Shown one piece after another: positions 26,921-36,490 of a stretch of 64,000 bases of DNA. The stretch covers positions 255,549-319,548 of the forward strand of contig JAEYDL010000018.1 of assembly GCA_023403845.1 (NCBI GenBank), written 5' to 3'. Below the pieces are notes generated by a model. The model was not told where the DNA came from. It worked only from the letters and a program-made list of their open reading frames with translations, and ran no database searches. How positions within the stretch are numbered: the first letter of the stretch is position 1; each line of letters begins with the position of its first letter. This stretch comes from Pseudomonadota bacterium. GTDB lineage: Bacteria; Desulfobacterota; Desulfovibrionia; Desulfovibrionales; Desulfovibrionaceae. The translations under genes and the position numbers were made by a program.

Positions 26921-29414
26921 CGAGCTTTCCCGGGCGGCCCGACTCTCCCTGCAACAGCATCACCACGGCGTCGGACTTCTGGTACTTGTGGCGACGCTGT
27001 TCCTGCTTTCCGTTCTGGCAGGACTGAATCCGTCCACGCAGGTCAAGGTCTTCAGGACCGGAGAGGTTGCGGACAGTGACGTCGTGGCCCAGCGCAGTCT
27101 GACGGTTGAAGACCCCCAGGCCACGAAGACCAGACAGAATCAGGTGGCCATGCTCCAGCCCAATGTCTTCGACCTCAGCGTGGCCGAAATCTCGCCCATG
27201 AGAACGCAGATCTTCGGCGTCCTCAAAAAAATAAACGATCTTGATCCGGCTGCACCGCGCGAAGATCTTCTGAAGGCTCTGAATACGCAGCTTGCGGAGC
27301 CTGTCAGCATGGAAAATCTTGTCATGTGGTCTCAGCCGCATGTGCAGGAATACATTCTGAACGTGGCCCTGCCCTGGATGGAAGCCCAGCTTGGCGAAGG
27401 CATCGTCGGCGACACGCGGCTGGCTCTTTCCTCCAAGAACGGCGTAATAATCCGCGATCTGGAAAACGGTTCGGAAACGCTGCGCCCCGACGGAACCGAC
27501 TTGCGGGACATTCCCTCCCTGCTCGCCTCCTTCAATCAGAGACTGCGCGCGGACTACAACCTTTCTCCTCAGGCCAAAAGGGCCATCTTCACCCTGTTCT
27601 CCCCGCTGGTCATGCCCACCCTGACGCTGAACAGAGAAGCGACCCTGGCCCTTGGCGAGGCCGTGGCCAAAACCGTGGAGCCGGTCTACTACAATATCCA
27701 GCAGGGTGAAGTGGTCGTTCATCAGGGCGAGCGCATCACCCGGGAAACCCAGCTCAAGCTTCAGAGCCTTTACAAGCAGCGCGACGGCATGTTCCATTCC
27801 CGGCGCATCGCCGGCACCTTCGTCTTTTCCCTTCTGCTCTCCGTAGGTCTGTTCATGGCCCCCAGCGGCAAACCTGGAACGCCTCTGCATCGGAAGGACT
27901 TCTATTTCATATCGCTTCTGCTGCTCGCCTTCGGTCTCGCGGCTAAGGGTGCCTATCTCCTCGTCGGGAGACTTGTCCAGCCGCAGGACATCGCGCTGGC
28001 CGTTCACTTCTTCCCCGTGGCCGGGGCTGCCGGGCTGGGGGCGCTGATCTTCGCGGCCAGACGCTATTGCGTTCTCGGTCTGCTGCTCGCCCTGTTCAGC
28101 TGCGCCATGCTCAAGGCCGATCTGCCTCTTTTCCTTTTCTTCTTCCTCTCCGCCATGCTCAACACATGGCTGGTGATCCGGGCCCAGAGCAGGCAGGACG
28201 TGGTGGTCAGCATCATTCCTCTGTGCATCGGTCTGGCCCTTGTTTCTCTCGGCAGCGGCTGGCTGCAAGGATTCCGCGGCGCGGAAATCTTCCTCTATCT
28301 CGCGGGAGTCGCCGCCCTGAACGCCTTCATTTCGGTCATCGTGCTGTTCGCCTTCAGTCCGATCATCGAACTGACCTTCCGCTACACCACCCGCTTCCGG
28401 CTCATGGAACTCATGAATCTCGAGCAACCCATCCTGCAGGATCTCATGGTCGCCATTCCCGGCACCTATCACCATTCTCTGGTCGTCTCCAACATGGTGG
28501 AGGCAGGGGCCAAGGCCGTGGGAGCCAACAGCCTGCTGTGCAAGGTCGGGGCGCTCTATCATGACATCGGCAAGCTGGCCTATCCGGATTATTATATCGA
28601 AAATCAGTTCAACGGCCCCAACCGGCATGACAAGCTGGCTCCAGCCATGAGCGCGCTCATTCTTCTCTCCCACGTCAAGAAAGGAACCGAGCTGGCCCGG
28701 GAACATCATCTGGGCGACGAAATCCGGGATATTATCGCGCAGCACCACGGTACAAGTCTGATCAAGTTCTTTTACAACAAGGCCAGGGAACTGGGGGAAA
28801 ATCCGCGTATCGAGGACTATTGCTACCCCGGCCCTCGGCCGCAGACGCGTGAAGCCGCCATCGTCATGCTGGCCGACGCGGTGGAGGCTTCCAGCCGGAC
28901 GCTCTCCGATCCGACTCCGGCCCGCATCAAGAATCATGTGGACACGATCATGAAGGGCATCTTTGCTGAAGGCCAGCTTGACGAATCCGAGCTGACCTTC
29001 AAGGATCTGCACAAGCTTTCCGAAAATTTCGCCCGTATCCTGACCGGCCTGTTCCATCAGCGGATCGCCTATCCCGACATGAACCGCAAGTCTGGACACG
29101 ACAAGGAAAAGGAAGAGCAGGAAGTCAGATCCGCCGCCCAGGCCAAACCCAAAACGCCCGCGGCTTCCTCTCCGCTTCCGCCTCCGGGTCTGCACGGCGC
29201 CCCCATTCCGTTTCCTTCCCAGACGGACCAGGCTCCTCCGACGGCCCCTGTCACGGAAATGAACGTGTTCATGCCCGAAAGCGGGGAAAGGCGCGATACA
29301 GCCATCCGCAGGGATCCCGCTCAAGAGGAAGGAGGGGCGCATATGACATCCCGGACTGCCGAACAGGCCATCCTGCTCACTCCTGAAATGCAACGCAGGG
29401 CGCAACGGTCATGA
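26886..29414 (+). CDS. 7TM-HD family membrane phosphohydrolase (PgpH-like)
   Basis: This 842-aa protein has an N-terminal helix (about 28-46), a large extracytoplasmic domain (about 50-310), seven membrane helices (about 315-510) and a cytoplasmic HD domain with GTYHHSLVVSNM, LYHDIGKLAYP and EHHLGDEIRDIIAQHHGT. This is the layout of PgpH, which degrades cyclic di-AMP in Firmicutes. The C-terminus adds a long Pro/Ala-rich tail (about 735-842) that is not part of the domain. It overlaps phoH at its start (ATG 26886 or 26895) and ybeY at its end (ATGA), so the three are one operon. Substrate specificity is inferred. Confidence 0.92.
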   Translation: MTIMKNSPLRVNELSRAARLSLQQHHHGVGLLVLVATLFLLSVLAGLNPSTQVKVFRTGEVADSDVVAQRSLTVEDPQATKTRQNQVAMLQPNVFDLSVAEISPMRTQIFGVLKKINDLDPAAPREDLLKALNTQLAEPVSMENLVMWSQPHVQEYILNVALPWMEAQLGEGIVGDTRLALSSKNGVIIRDLENGSETLRPDGTDLRDIPSLLASFNQRLRADYNLSPQAKRAIFTLFSPLVMPTLTLNREATLALGEAVAKTVEPVYYNIQQGEVVVHQGERITRETQLKLQSLYKQRDGMFHSRRIAGTFVFSLLLSVGLFMAPSGKPGTPLHRKDFYFISLLLLAFGLAAKGAYLLVGRLVQPQDIALAVHFFPVAGAAGLGALIFAARRYCVLGLLLALFSCAMLKADLPLFLFFFLSAMLNTWLVIRAQSRQDVVVSIIPLCIGLALVSLGSGWLQGFRGAEIFLYLAGVAALNAFISVIVLFAFSPIIELTFRYTTRFRLMELMNLEQPILQDLMVAIPGTYHHSLVVSNMVEAGAKAVGANSLLCKVGALYHDIGKLAYPDYYIENQFNGPNRHDKLAPAMSALILLSHVKKGTELAREHHLGDEIRDIIAQHHGTSLIKFFYNKARELGENPRIEDYCYPGPRPQTREAAIVMLADAVEASSRTLSDPTPARIKNHVDTIMKGIFAEGQLDESELTFKDLHKLSENFARILTGLFHQRIAYPDMNRKSGHDKEKEEQEVRSAAQAKPKTPAASSPLPPPGLHGAPIPFPSQTDQAPPTAPVTEMNVFMPESGERRDTAIRRDPAQEEGGAHMTSRTAEQAILLTPEMQRRAQRS

Positions 29415-29899
29415 GTCTCCGCGACACCTTTCCCGTCCACCGCGGCGTATCCGCGGGACAGGTGAATCTGCACCTGAATCTTTCCGGCAAGAATCTTTTC
29501 TGGCTTATGCCGCTGGGTCGCCGGGAACTTGAGGGCAGGTTGCGCGCCATGCTCGAAACGGCCTATTCCGGAGAAGTCGAGCTTGACCTTCTGCTTGTCC
29601 GCGACGGGGAGATGGCCGTATGCAACAAGACCTACATGAACTGCCCCGGACCGACCAACATTCTTTCCTTCCCGCTCGAGGAACCGCCTTCGGACTCGGA
29701 CCCGGTTGCCAGACTGGGCAGTCTCGTTCTGTCCGTAGACGTTTTGCGCCGTGAGGCCCGACTGTATGGTCAAAATCCTGAAGAGCACTGCTTGCGATTG
29801 CTCGCTCATGGCCTCGGACACCTTTCCGGGTTCGACCACGGCCCTGAAATGGATGCGTTCTGCGCGGCGATGGAGGCCGCATCCCGTTCCGCACAATGA
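29411..29899 (+). CDS. ybeY: Endoribonuclease YbeY
   Basis: YbeY is a zinc-dependent endonuclease needed for 16S rRNA 3' maturation and ribosome quality control. The 162-aa product has the metal site HGLGHLSGFDHG near residue 136 and the conserved TNILSFP strand. It starts on an ATGA overlap with the HD-domain gene. The phoH, 7TM-HD, ybeY order is a conserved operon in many bacteria. Confidence 0.93.
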   Translation: MSLRDTFPVHRGVSAGQVNLHLNLSGKNLFWLMPLGRRELEGRLRAMLETAYSGEVELDLLLVRDGEMAVCNKTYMNCPGPTNILSFPLEEPPSDSDPVARLGSLVLSVDVLRREARLYGQNPEEHCLRLLAHGLGHLSGFDHGPEMDAFCAAMEAASRSAQ

Positions 29900-30180
29900 G
29901 GGCGTCCGGTATGGCAATGCTGTGGAACGTGCTTTTCCTGCATCCCTTATTCCGGCAGCAGGACTCAAAAGGGTTCCCCCCTCTTGCCTTTCCGGCAGGG
30001 CTATGGTAAATCCCTCTTAATAACAAAATCATCCTGTCGTCTCCCCCGAATGGCACGGATGATTGTTTACGAAGCGGTTTCTGCCGCAACTGGTGAATGT
30101 AAATCCGGCATCATCTCCCGCGAGAGATGCAGCGAGTGTCGGCGACATTGTCGCCAAACAGTCCAAGGAGGACGCACGCA

Positions 30181-30497
30181 TGGCTGAAGTCACCTACAAG
30201 GGTAAAACCTTCGAAGTCGATGAAGACGGCTTTCTGCTCAAGTTCGACGAGTGGTGCCCCGAATGGCTTGAATATGTGAAGGAATCCGAAGGGATTTCCG
30301 AACTGAACGAAGACCATCAGAAGATTCTCGACTTCCTGCAGGATTATTACCGCAAGAACGGGATCGCTCCTATGGTGCGCATTCTGTCCAAGAACACCGG
30401 CTACAAGCTGAAGGAAGTCTACGAACTGTTCCCCTCCGGCCCCGGCAAGGGAGCCTGCAAGATGGCCGGTCTGCCCAAGCCCACGGGCTGCGTCTGA
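30181..30497 (+). CDS. dsrC: Dissimilatory sulfite reductase-associated protein DsrC
   Basis: DsrC is the sulfur carrier that takes the DsrAB reaction product as a trisulfide between its two C-terminal cysteines and hands it to the membrane complex DsrMKJOP. The 105-aa product has both redox cysteines, Cys93 and Cys104, on the C-terminal arm GKGACKMAGLPKPTGCV; their presence separates true DsrC from TusE-like relatives. AAGGAGGA precedes the ATG at 10 bases. It is monocistronic with a strong terminator, as in other sulfate/sulfite reducers where dsrC lies away from dsrAB. This gene is the best single marker for the metabolism of the organism. Confidence 0.97.
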
Positions 30498-30544
30498 TCC
30501 GGCATCGTCTCGAAACATCTTCGGGACACCAAGCTTTCATGCAA

Positions 30545-30576
30545 AATGGGGCGGAATGATTCCGCCCCATTTTTTT
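30545..30576 (+). terminator. Terminator of dsrC
   Basis: A 12-bp stem AATGGGGCGGAA/TTCCGCCCCATT with a 3-base loop is followed by a T run. It lies 47 bases after the dsrC stop. Confidence 0.92.
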
Positions 30577-30893
30577 CTAACAACGCAAGGCCCTGCTTCC
30601 CTCAAAAAAATACAAGTAAGCCTCTTTACCTTTGCCCGGGGCACAGGTAGAGTCTTTCCATGCGAGCACAAGAGCGCGCCTGTTGAGCGGAACCGCCCGC
30701 AATATGGACGCAAAATGCCGCGCAGAACGGCCCCCTGTTTCCTGAAGTCGTCCAGAAAGGACGCTTCAGAGGGTCCGACCGCCTTTCATGCGCCACATTT
30801 TTCCCGAATTCGGCGCAACGTTCCAGACGCTCAGCATATCCCGGCGGGTCTCTCTGCACGGGATAAATGAAACACCCCTAGTAGGAGGAAGAC
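30577..30893. other. Upstream region of the VWA-OmpA gene
   Basis: About 315 bases without a recognisable gene. Only the ribosome binding site GGAGGA directly before 30894 is clear. I see no consensus promoter. Confidence 0.35.
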
Positions 30894-31916
30894 ATGAAAT
30901 TTACCCGTTCCGTTGTTCTGGCCGCTGCCCTCGTCTTTGCATGGGCAACCGCCGGCTTCGCCGCTCACTCCGTGGAACTGTGCGACAAGCGTATCGAAAG
31001 CTTCAACTATCTCGTGGACTATTCCGGTTCCATGATGATGAACTTCCGCGACGCCGGCATGAGCAAAGCCGCCGCCGCCAAGCAGATCATCAAGCGCGTC
31101 AATGAAATCGTGCCCGATCTTGGCTATCAGGGCGGTCTGTACACCTTCGCCCCCTATGCCGCCGTGGTCAATCAGGGCCCCTGGAACCGCGCCTCTCTGG
31201 CCGCCGGAGTCGACACGCTGAAGGACAATCTGGAAACCTTCGCCCGCTTCACCCCCATGGGCGCCGGCATCCAGGCGCATAACGCCGTCATCAGCCAGAT
31301 GACTCCCCGCGCTGCCGTCATCCTCGTGACCGACGGCGAGTCCAACCGCGGCGTAAGCCCGATCGACGAAGTGAAGGCCATCTATGCTGCCAATCCGAAC
31401 GTATGCTTCCATGTGATCTCTCTGGCCACCACCCCCGAAGGCAAGGCGACTCTCGATGAAATCGCCCGCCTGAACGCCTGCACGGTGACCGTGGACGGCG
31501 CTGACCTTCTCAAGAGCGACGCCGCCGTTGATACCTTTGTGGGCGACGTGTTCTGCCGTGATCGCATCGCCGTGGTCGAAGACGTCGTCGTCCTGCGCGG
31601 CGTCAACTTCGCGTTCGACTCTTCCGAACTGAGCCCCGAAGCCCAGGGCATTCTGAATGAAGCAGCCCGCATCATCAAGGAACATCCCGATCTGAAGGTG
31701 CGCCTGCTCGGCTGGACCGACAGCATCGGCACCGATGCCTACAACCTGAAGCTGTCCCAGCGTCGCGCCAATGCGGTGAAGAGCTATCTGGCAGCTCAGG
31801 GCGTGGCTCCCAGCCGCATGGTCGCCGAAGGCATGGGCAAGTCCTTCCGTTACGATAACGCCACGGAAGAAGGCCGCTACATGAACCGTCGCACCGAGCT
31901 GGTGTTCATCGACTAA
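30894..31916 (+). CDS. Exported VWA-domain protein with C-terminal OmpA domain
   Basis: The 340-aa product has a signal peptide (VVLAAALVFAWATAGFAA), a von Willebrand A-like domain with a MIDAS-type motif DYSGSMMM (about 43-50) and a later VTDGESN, then a C-terminal OmpA/MotB domain (about 235-340) with NFAFDSSELSPEAQ and LSQRRANAVKSYL. The OmpA part should bind peptidoglycan, and the VWA part should bind a protein partner with a metal ion. It is probably a periplasmic or outer-membrane structural or assembly protein; the partner is unknown. GGAGGA lies before the ATG, and a terminator follows. Confidence 0.88.
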   Translation: MKFTRSVVLAAALVFAWATAGFAAHSVELCDKRIESFNYLVDYSGSMMMNFRDAGMSKAAAAKQIIKRVNEIVPDLGYQGGLYTFAPYAAVVNQGPWNRASLAAGVDTLKDNLETFARFTPMGAGIQAHNAVISQMTPRAAVILVTDGESNRGVSPIDEVKAIYAANPNVCFHVISLATTPEGKATLDEIARLNACTVTVDGADLLKSDAAVDTFVGDVFCRDRIAVVEDVVVLRGVNFAFDSSELSPEAQGILNEAARIIKEHPDLKVRLLGWTDSIGTDAYNLKLSQRRANAVKSYLAAQGVAPSRMVAEGMGKSFRYDNATEEGRYMNRRTELVFID

Positions 31917-31939
31917 GCATGGTCAAAATCTGAAAAACG

Positions 31940-31968
31940 GCCCGGTGGGAACTCCATCGGGCTTTTTT
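31940..31968 (+). terminator. Terminator of the VWA-OmpA gene
   Basis: A 9-bp stem GCCCGGTGG/CCATCGGGC (one G-T pair) is followed by TTTTTTC. It lies 24 bases after the stop. Confidence 0.85.
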
Positions 31969-31990
31969 CTCGCAAAAGGATTCTATACCA

Positions 31991-32440
31991 ATGATTCTCA
32001 ATACCAGATCTCTTCTTTGCGCACTGTTCATCACCGTGATCATGCTCTCTGCGGGACAGGCGCAGGCCGCCAGATCCAAGGAGCAGCCGGCTGCCGAAAC
32101 CACACTTGAAGTAAAGGCCAAGCTGGACTCCTTCGCCAAGGATTACGTGTCCCGGGCGAACGCCACGATCAAGCCGAACCGGAGCCAGGCCTCCGTAAAA
32201 AAGGTCAAAGGGCAGTATGTCGCCACATTCCGGGAGGTGGATCTTGATACTATGACCACTGAGATCTATCCCAGCCAGGCGCCCGGATGCAGCTATGTGG
32301 GGCATATCGTGTATCTGGAGAAGGAATACGAATGCATCGGCAAGACAAGGCTCACTGCTCAAAAAGGCGATTTCAAGCAAATGCGCGCCCGGCGCGTGCG
32401 GGAACTGTTCCGGTACAATCAGGGCAAGTGGTGCTACTGA
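31991..32440 (+). CDS. Small secreted protein of unknown function
   Basis: The 149-aa product has a cleavable signal peptide (LLCALFITVIMLSAGQAQA, cleavage about residue 26) and a basic soluble domain with three cysteines and no motif I recognise (ATFREVDLDTMTTEIYP, then ELFRYNQGKWCY at the end). It starts 22 bases after the preceding terminator and ends before the terminators at 32482-32557. It is probably periplasmic. Confidence 0.7.
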   Translation: MILNTRSLLCALFITVIMLSAGQAQAARSKEQPAAETTLEVKAKLDSFAKDYVSRANATIKPNRSQASVKKVKGQYVATFREVDLDTMTTEIYPSQAPGCSYVGHIVYLEKEYECIGKTRLTAQKGDFKQMRARRVRELFRYNQGKWCY

Positions 32441-32481
32441 CGCAGGCTTGCCCATCCGTCCACCGGTTCCATTGATTCCCT

Positions 32482-32557
32482 CCGCAAGCATGCGGGATTC
32501 TTTTGCGACGCTCCAGCGAAAAAGCCGTCCCAGACCGAGGACGGCTTTTTCGCTGGA
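32482..32557. terminator. Bidirectional terminators between the secreted-protein gene and selD
   Basis: A small stem CCGCA/TGCGG (32482-32495) followed by ATTCTTTT, and a long perfect 19-bp inverted repeat (32512-32530 with 32539-32557, arms TCCAGCGAAAAAGCCGTCC) with A and T runs inside the arms, serve the two convergent genes on either side. Confidence 0.85.
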
Positions 32558-32667
32558 AAATACGGCGTAATCCGGAAATTCCCGGTTCCGGACTGCCATT
32601 CTGAACATCACGTCAACGCCGTGCATGGACTCATCGCGGCTGTTCCGCCTCACTCAGCCCCTTCCGG

Positions 32668-33717
32668 TCAGGCCAGAACGAGTCTGGCTTCCTCTCTGGG
32701 AGGCAATACCCTGCCTATCAGCCACGCGGACTCGCCCCGGGCCGCCAGTCGTTCCACGGCCTCATCCACACGTCCTTCCGGAACGGAAAGGACAAGCCCT
32801 CCGGAAGTCTGAGCATCAAAGGCCAGCAGAGCCCGCAGTTCATCCGTTCCGGGGACCACATGCGTCCGACAGGCGCAATGCTTCCTGTTGGCATGGCTTC
32901 CAGCGGGAATCAGCCCGTCTGCAGCAAAATCTTCCACCTGCTCCATGAACGGCAGCGCACTCACGTCCAGTTCGACCGTCATGTCCGATCCTCGGGCCAT
33001 TTCCAGCAGATGACCGCCAAGACCGAATCCGGTCACGTCCGTTGCCGCGCGCAGTCCCATTTCCCGGATCACCGCACCGCCATGCCTGTTGAGCCGGGTG
33101 GTCCAGCGATACAGTTCATCCTGAGCAGCCTCCGCTCCCGGCCAGCCCGCCTTGATCGCCGTCGCCAGAACTCCTGTGCCCAGCGGTTTGGTCAGCACAA
33201 GTCTGTCCCCCGGGCGCAGAGCCGCGTTGCTGGCGATTCTTGCGGGATCAACGATACCGGTTACGGAAAGGCCATACTTGATCTCGCCGTCCTCCAGAGT
33301 GTGACCTCCAGCCAGCACGGCTCCGGCCTCGGCCATCTTTTCAAGACCGCCGGTCAGAATTTCCGCAAGAATCGACAACGGCAGCTCTCTGGCAGGAAAC
33401 GCCACGATGTTCATGGCCGCCCACGCCTCTCCGCCTACGGCGTACACGTCAGAAAGCGCATTGGCCGCGGCCGTCTGTCCGAACAACCGGGGATCGTTGC
33501 CTAGCGGACTCAGAACGTCCACCGTCTGCACCAGAGCCATCCCTGCGGGAGGCGCGCTCACGATGACCGCATCTTCATTATGCTCAAAACCGTGCAGCAC
33601 CCGTCCCTCAGGATCGGGTACACCCGGCAGGGCGGCCAGTACCTGCTCCAGAAACTCCGGAGCCGTCTTCGCCGCTCATCCCGCCGCACTGGCTCGATCC
33701 ATCAGTCGAAATGTCAT
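32668..33717 (-). CDS. selD: Selenophosphate synthase SelD, selenocysteine-containing
   Basis: SelD makes selenophosphate from selenide and ATP, the selenium donor for selenocysteine and selenouridine. The true gene is longer than the uninterrupted frame (which begins at 33600): an ATG at 33717 with GGAGG seven bases upstream reads MTFRLMDRASAAG, then UGA at 33676-33678, then AAKTAPEFL. The UGA sits exactly at the catalytic Cys/Sec position of SelD (Cys17 in E. coli). A hairpin right after it (33645-33663) is a fit SECIS. With Sec14 the protein has 349 residues, the normal length. Downstream motifs are ALSDVYAVGG, LAGGHTLED, TDVTGFGLGGH and DAQTSGGL. It stands alone. Confidence 0.92.
33640..33678 (-). 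promoter_or_regulatory. UGA selenocysteine codon and SECIS of selD
   Basis: The UGA (33676-33678) is followed after 12 bases by a hairpin GCTCC-GGAGTTTCT-GGAGC (33645-33663). Stem position and a GU in the apical loop agree with bacterial SECIS elements read by SelB. Structure was judged by eye. Confidence 0.7.
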
Positions 33718-33800
33718 TGCAACGCCTCCGTCACGCGAAAACAATTCTTGTGGGACACGGGACATTTTTCCATGCCCTGCCTCCGCCAGCCGACTCTCGG

Positions 33801-33829
33801 GCTTTCGCGCAGGGACCTGTCGCGAAAGC
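33801..33829. other. Inverted repeat between comM and selD
   Basis: A perfect 9-bp stem GCTTTCGCG/CGCGAAAGC with an 11-base loop lies between the comM stop and the selD start. It has no T run, so its role is unclear. Confidence 0.4.
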
Positions 33830-33931
33830 TTCCACCTCTGTCAATCAACAAGCCTGTTTTGTCCCTTTCGGGACGTTGACGCAACCTTCACCGAAACACC
33901 GACTCGAAAAATGGTGTTCCATACCGGCAAA

Positions 33932-35455
33932 CTATATGCCGTCCCGTCCCCTGTCCAGAGCACGGCAGGCAACGGCTTCCGCCAGATGCTCCACCCCGAT
34001 GTCTCCGGAATCCGCTAAATCGGCAATGGTTCTGGCAAGGCGCAGAATACGCGTATAGGCCCGGGCGGACAGAGCCAGCCTCCGCACAGCCTCGCGCAAG
34101 AAATCCTGGCCTTGAGAATCAAGGCGACAATGCTCCTCCAGCAGACGCCCGGAGAGATCCGCGTTGGTACGGCACCGGGTATCCGCGTATCGCCGGGACT
34201 GTCGTTCCCGCGCAGCAACGACCCGCTGACGGATTTGGGCAGAGGATTCGGCGGGCACGGACGCGCGCAGTTCATCATAGGGGACAGGAGGAACGGCCAC
34301 ATGCAGATCAATGCGATCCAGCAACGGACCGGAAATCCGGGAACGATACCGTTGAATCTGCTGCGGAGAACAGACGCAGACATGGGTCGGGTCCGTGGCA
34401 TAGCCGCAGGGGCAGGGATTCATGGCCGCAACGAGCATGCAGTCCGCGGGAAACGTAACTGCCTGCGAGGTGCGCGATATGGTCACCACCCCATTTTCGA
34501 GAGGCTGCCTCAGAGCATCCAGCGTGGCTCTGCCGAACTCGGGAAGTTCATCCAGAAACAGAACGCCACGATGCGCCAAAGAGACTTCTCCCGGCCGAGG
34601 AAAAGTCCCTCCCCCAACAAGAGCACGGTCCGAAACAGTATGGTGAGGAGCACGGAAGGGCCTTCCCGACATAAGCCCTCCCTCTTCCAGCAGACCGGCG
34701 ACGCTGTAAATCTTGGTGACTTCCAGCGCCTCAGGGAAAGAGAGGGGGGGCAGAATGGAAGGAATTCGCTGGGCGAGCATGGTCTTGCCACTGCCGGGAG
34801 GCCCAAAGAACAGCAGATTATGCGCTCCGGCCGCCGCAATTTCGATGGCGCGCTTGGCCTGTTCCTGCCCCTTCACATCCGCAAAGTCCGGTTCCTCCTT
34901 TCTCCCGGCCAAAAGCTCGGGAACGGGAGCGGGATCAAGATCCGTTTCCCCCATCAGCAGCGATACAGCTTCACCCAAGGTCTGCGGCCCGTAGGCACGA
35001 ACTCCGGCAACGGCCGCCTCCGGCGCATTTTCCGAGGCGACAAGCATGCCCTTCGCCCCTTCCTCCCGGGCCAGCACGGCCAGCGGCAAAACGCCCGGCA
35101 CGGGTTTGATGGTCCCGCCAAGAGAAAGCTCCCCCATCAGGAACCAGCCACGGAGGCGTTCCTCCGGAACAAGGCCGGCAGCGGCAAGCAATCCCACCGC
35201 CAGCGGCAGATCATAGCCGCTTCCGGCCTTGCGACGATCCGCCGGGGCCAGGTTCACCGTAATTCTGGAAGGGGGAAGTCGAAAATTGCAGGAACGCAGT
35301 GCGGCAAAAACCCGCTCCTTGGCCTCCCTGACCGCCCCTTCGGCCAGACCGACCATCACGAAGGAGGGCAGCCCCTGCCGGACAAAGTCCACCTCAAGAT
35401 CCACCCGAAACGCGTCCACGCCCTGAAGGGCTCCGCAAGAAAGCCTGACAACCAT
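33932..35455 (-). CDS. comM: YifB/ComM family AAA+ ATPase
   Basis: ComM is a hexameric helicase that promotes branch migration during natural transformation. The 507-aa product has the N-terminal ChlI-like domain (VDLEVDFVRQGLPSFVMVGL), Walker A FFGPPGSGKTMLAQR, Walker B GVLFLDELPEFGR, and the zinc-like cysteines CPCGYATDPTHVCVCS before the C-terminal domain. The start at 35455 has GAGG 7 bases upstream; an earlier ATG lacks it. Whether this species is competent is unknown; the gene is widespread in non-competent bacteria also. Confidence 0.9.
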   Translation of the reverse strand: MVVRLSCGALQGVDAFRVDLEVDFVRQGLPSFVMVGLAEGAVREAKERVFAALRSCNFRLPPSRITVNLAPADRRKAGSGYDLPLAVGLLAAAGLVPEERLRGWFLMGELSLGGTIKPVPGVLPLAVLAREEGAKGMLVASENAPEAAVAGVRAYGPQTLGEAVSLLMGETDLDPAPVPELLAGRKEEPDFADVKGQEQAKRAIEIAAAGAHNLLFFGPPGSGKTMLAQRIPSILPPLSFPEALEVTKIYSVAGLLEEGGLMSGRPFRAPHHTVSDRALVGGGTFPRPGEVSLAHRGVLFLDELPEFGRATLDALRQPLENGVVTISRTSQAVTFPADCMLVAAMNPCPCGYATDPTHVCVCSPQQIQRYRSRISGPLLDRIDLHVAVPPVPYDELRASVPAESSAQIRQRVVAARERQSRRYADTRCRTNADLSGRLLEEHCRLDSQGQDFLREAVRRLALSARAYTRILRLARTIADLADSGDIGVEHLAEAVACRALDRGRDGI

Positions 35456-35673
35456 AATTCGCCTCGGCATGCAGCCTGTTCGCGAAAATTCGGAACGCCG
35501 CCCACCCGCCTGCATATCGTTCGAAAGTTCCGGCGCGCGGCGGATGCAATGCTCCCTGTCCGACGAAAGTCTCCCTCGTGCGCACCTTTTTCATTGCCCC
35601 CTTCAGCCAGCATCTTTCCCCGGAATTCCGACAGTCCGGTCGGCAGACACCTTTCTCAGGGACCAATATGACA

Positions 35674-35720
35674 ACATCCGGATGAAACAAGGTACGTTGC
35701 CGCCTGTTCCATCCGGATGT
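35674..35720 (-). terminator. Stem-loop after glnP, possible terminator
   Basis: Two copies of the palindrome CATCCGGATG form an 11-bp stem extended by AACA/TGTT. It lies 34 bases after the permease stop. The T run is weak, so it may be a terminator or mRNA 3' protector. Confidence 0.45.
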
Positions 35721-35753
35721 GTTCCGTCCTCCTGCCGCCACCGCCAGTACGGG

Positions 35754-36461
35754 TTACGGCAACGGGTCGGAAGGCGCGGGAACAGCCGGACCCGACGGAC
35801 GCCCAAGGGAAAGCCTCCGTTCAAAATATCGCAGTACGGCGGAAATGCTCAACGTCATGACCAGATAGAAAATGGCCACAGTGACCCAGACTTCAAAGGC
35901 GCGGAAGTTTACGGCTATGATTTCCTGCCCCTGTCGCGTCAGTTCACCCACGCCGATGACGACGAGCAACGACGTATCCTTGAGAGAAATGATGCACTGG
36001 TTCGTCAGAGGGGGAATCATGCGCCGAAAGGCCTGAGGCCATATGATGTAAAGCATGGTCTGGGCTCGACTCAGTCCGGTGGAACGTCCGGCTTCCGTCT
36101 GCCCCTTGTCGATGGAAATGATCGCGCCGCGGACAATTTCGGCGATATAGGCCCCGGAGTTGACGCCGATGGCGATAACCCCCGCCACATCGGGGGGAAT
36201 ACGCATTCCAAGGGCCAGAGGCAGGCCGAAATAAAGGAACATCACCTGTACGATGAGCGGCGTTCCGCGAATGGCTTCAATATAGACAAGCGCAAGAGTC
36301 CGCAGAATGCGGCTGCGCGTGGAGTTCGCAAGTCCCGTAATCACGCCGAGAGCAAGACCGAGGGCAAGACCGCCTACGGTAATCAGCAGCGTCAGCTGTA
36401 CCCCCGCCAGAAGCTGGGGAGCGGTTTCGAGCATGACGGAAGGTTCAAAATCAAAGGCCAT
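35754..36461 (-). CDS. Amino-acid (glutamine-type) ABC transporter permease
   Basis: The 235-aa inner-membrane protein belongs to the GlnP/HisM family: about five helices, YIEAIRGTPLIVQVMFLYFG in the first half and the EAA-type loop EAGRSTGLSRAQTMLYIIWP. The open frame extends further upstream, but the conserved region starts near MAFDFEPS (36461), so this start is used; the ribosome binding site is weak. Its binding protein is encoded just upstream. No ATPase gene follows, so it must share one from elsewhere. Confidence 0.9.
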   Translation of the reverse strand: MAFDFEPSVMLETAPQLLAGVQLTLLITVGGLALGLALGVITGLANSTRSRILRTLALVYIEAIRGTPLIVQVMFLYFGLPLALGMRIPPDVAGVIAIGVNSGAYIAEIVRGAIISIDKGQTEAGRSTGLSRAQTMLYIIWPQAFRRMIPPLTNQCIISLKDTSLLVVIGVGELTRQGQEIIAVNFRAFEVWVTVAIFYLVMTLSISAVLRYFERRLSLGRPSGPAVPAPSDPLP

Positions 36462-36490
36462 GGCACTATCCGATAGTTGGGGAAAAGGAC

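Noticed and set aside
26904..29405. 833-codon minus-strand frame
   Set aside because: It is antisense to the 7TM-HD gene and has low-complexity charged composition without motifs.
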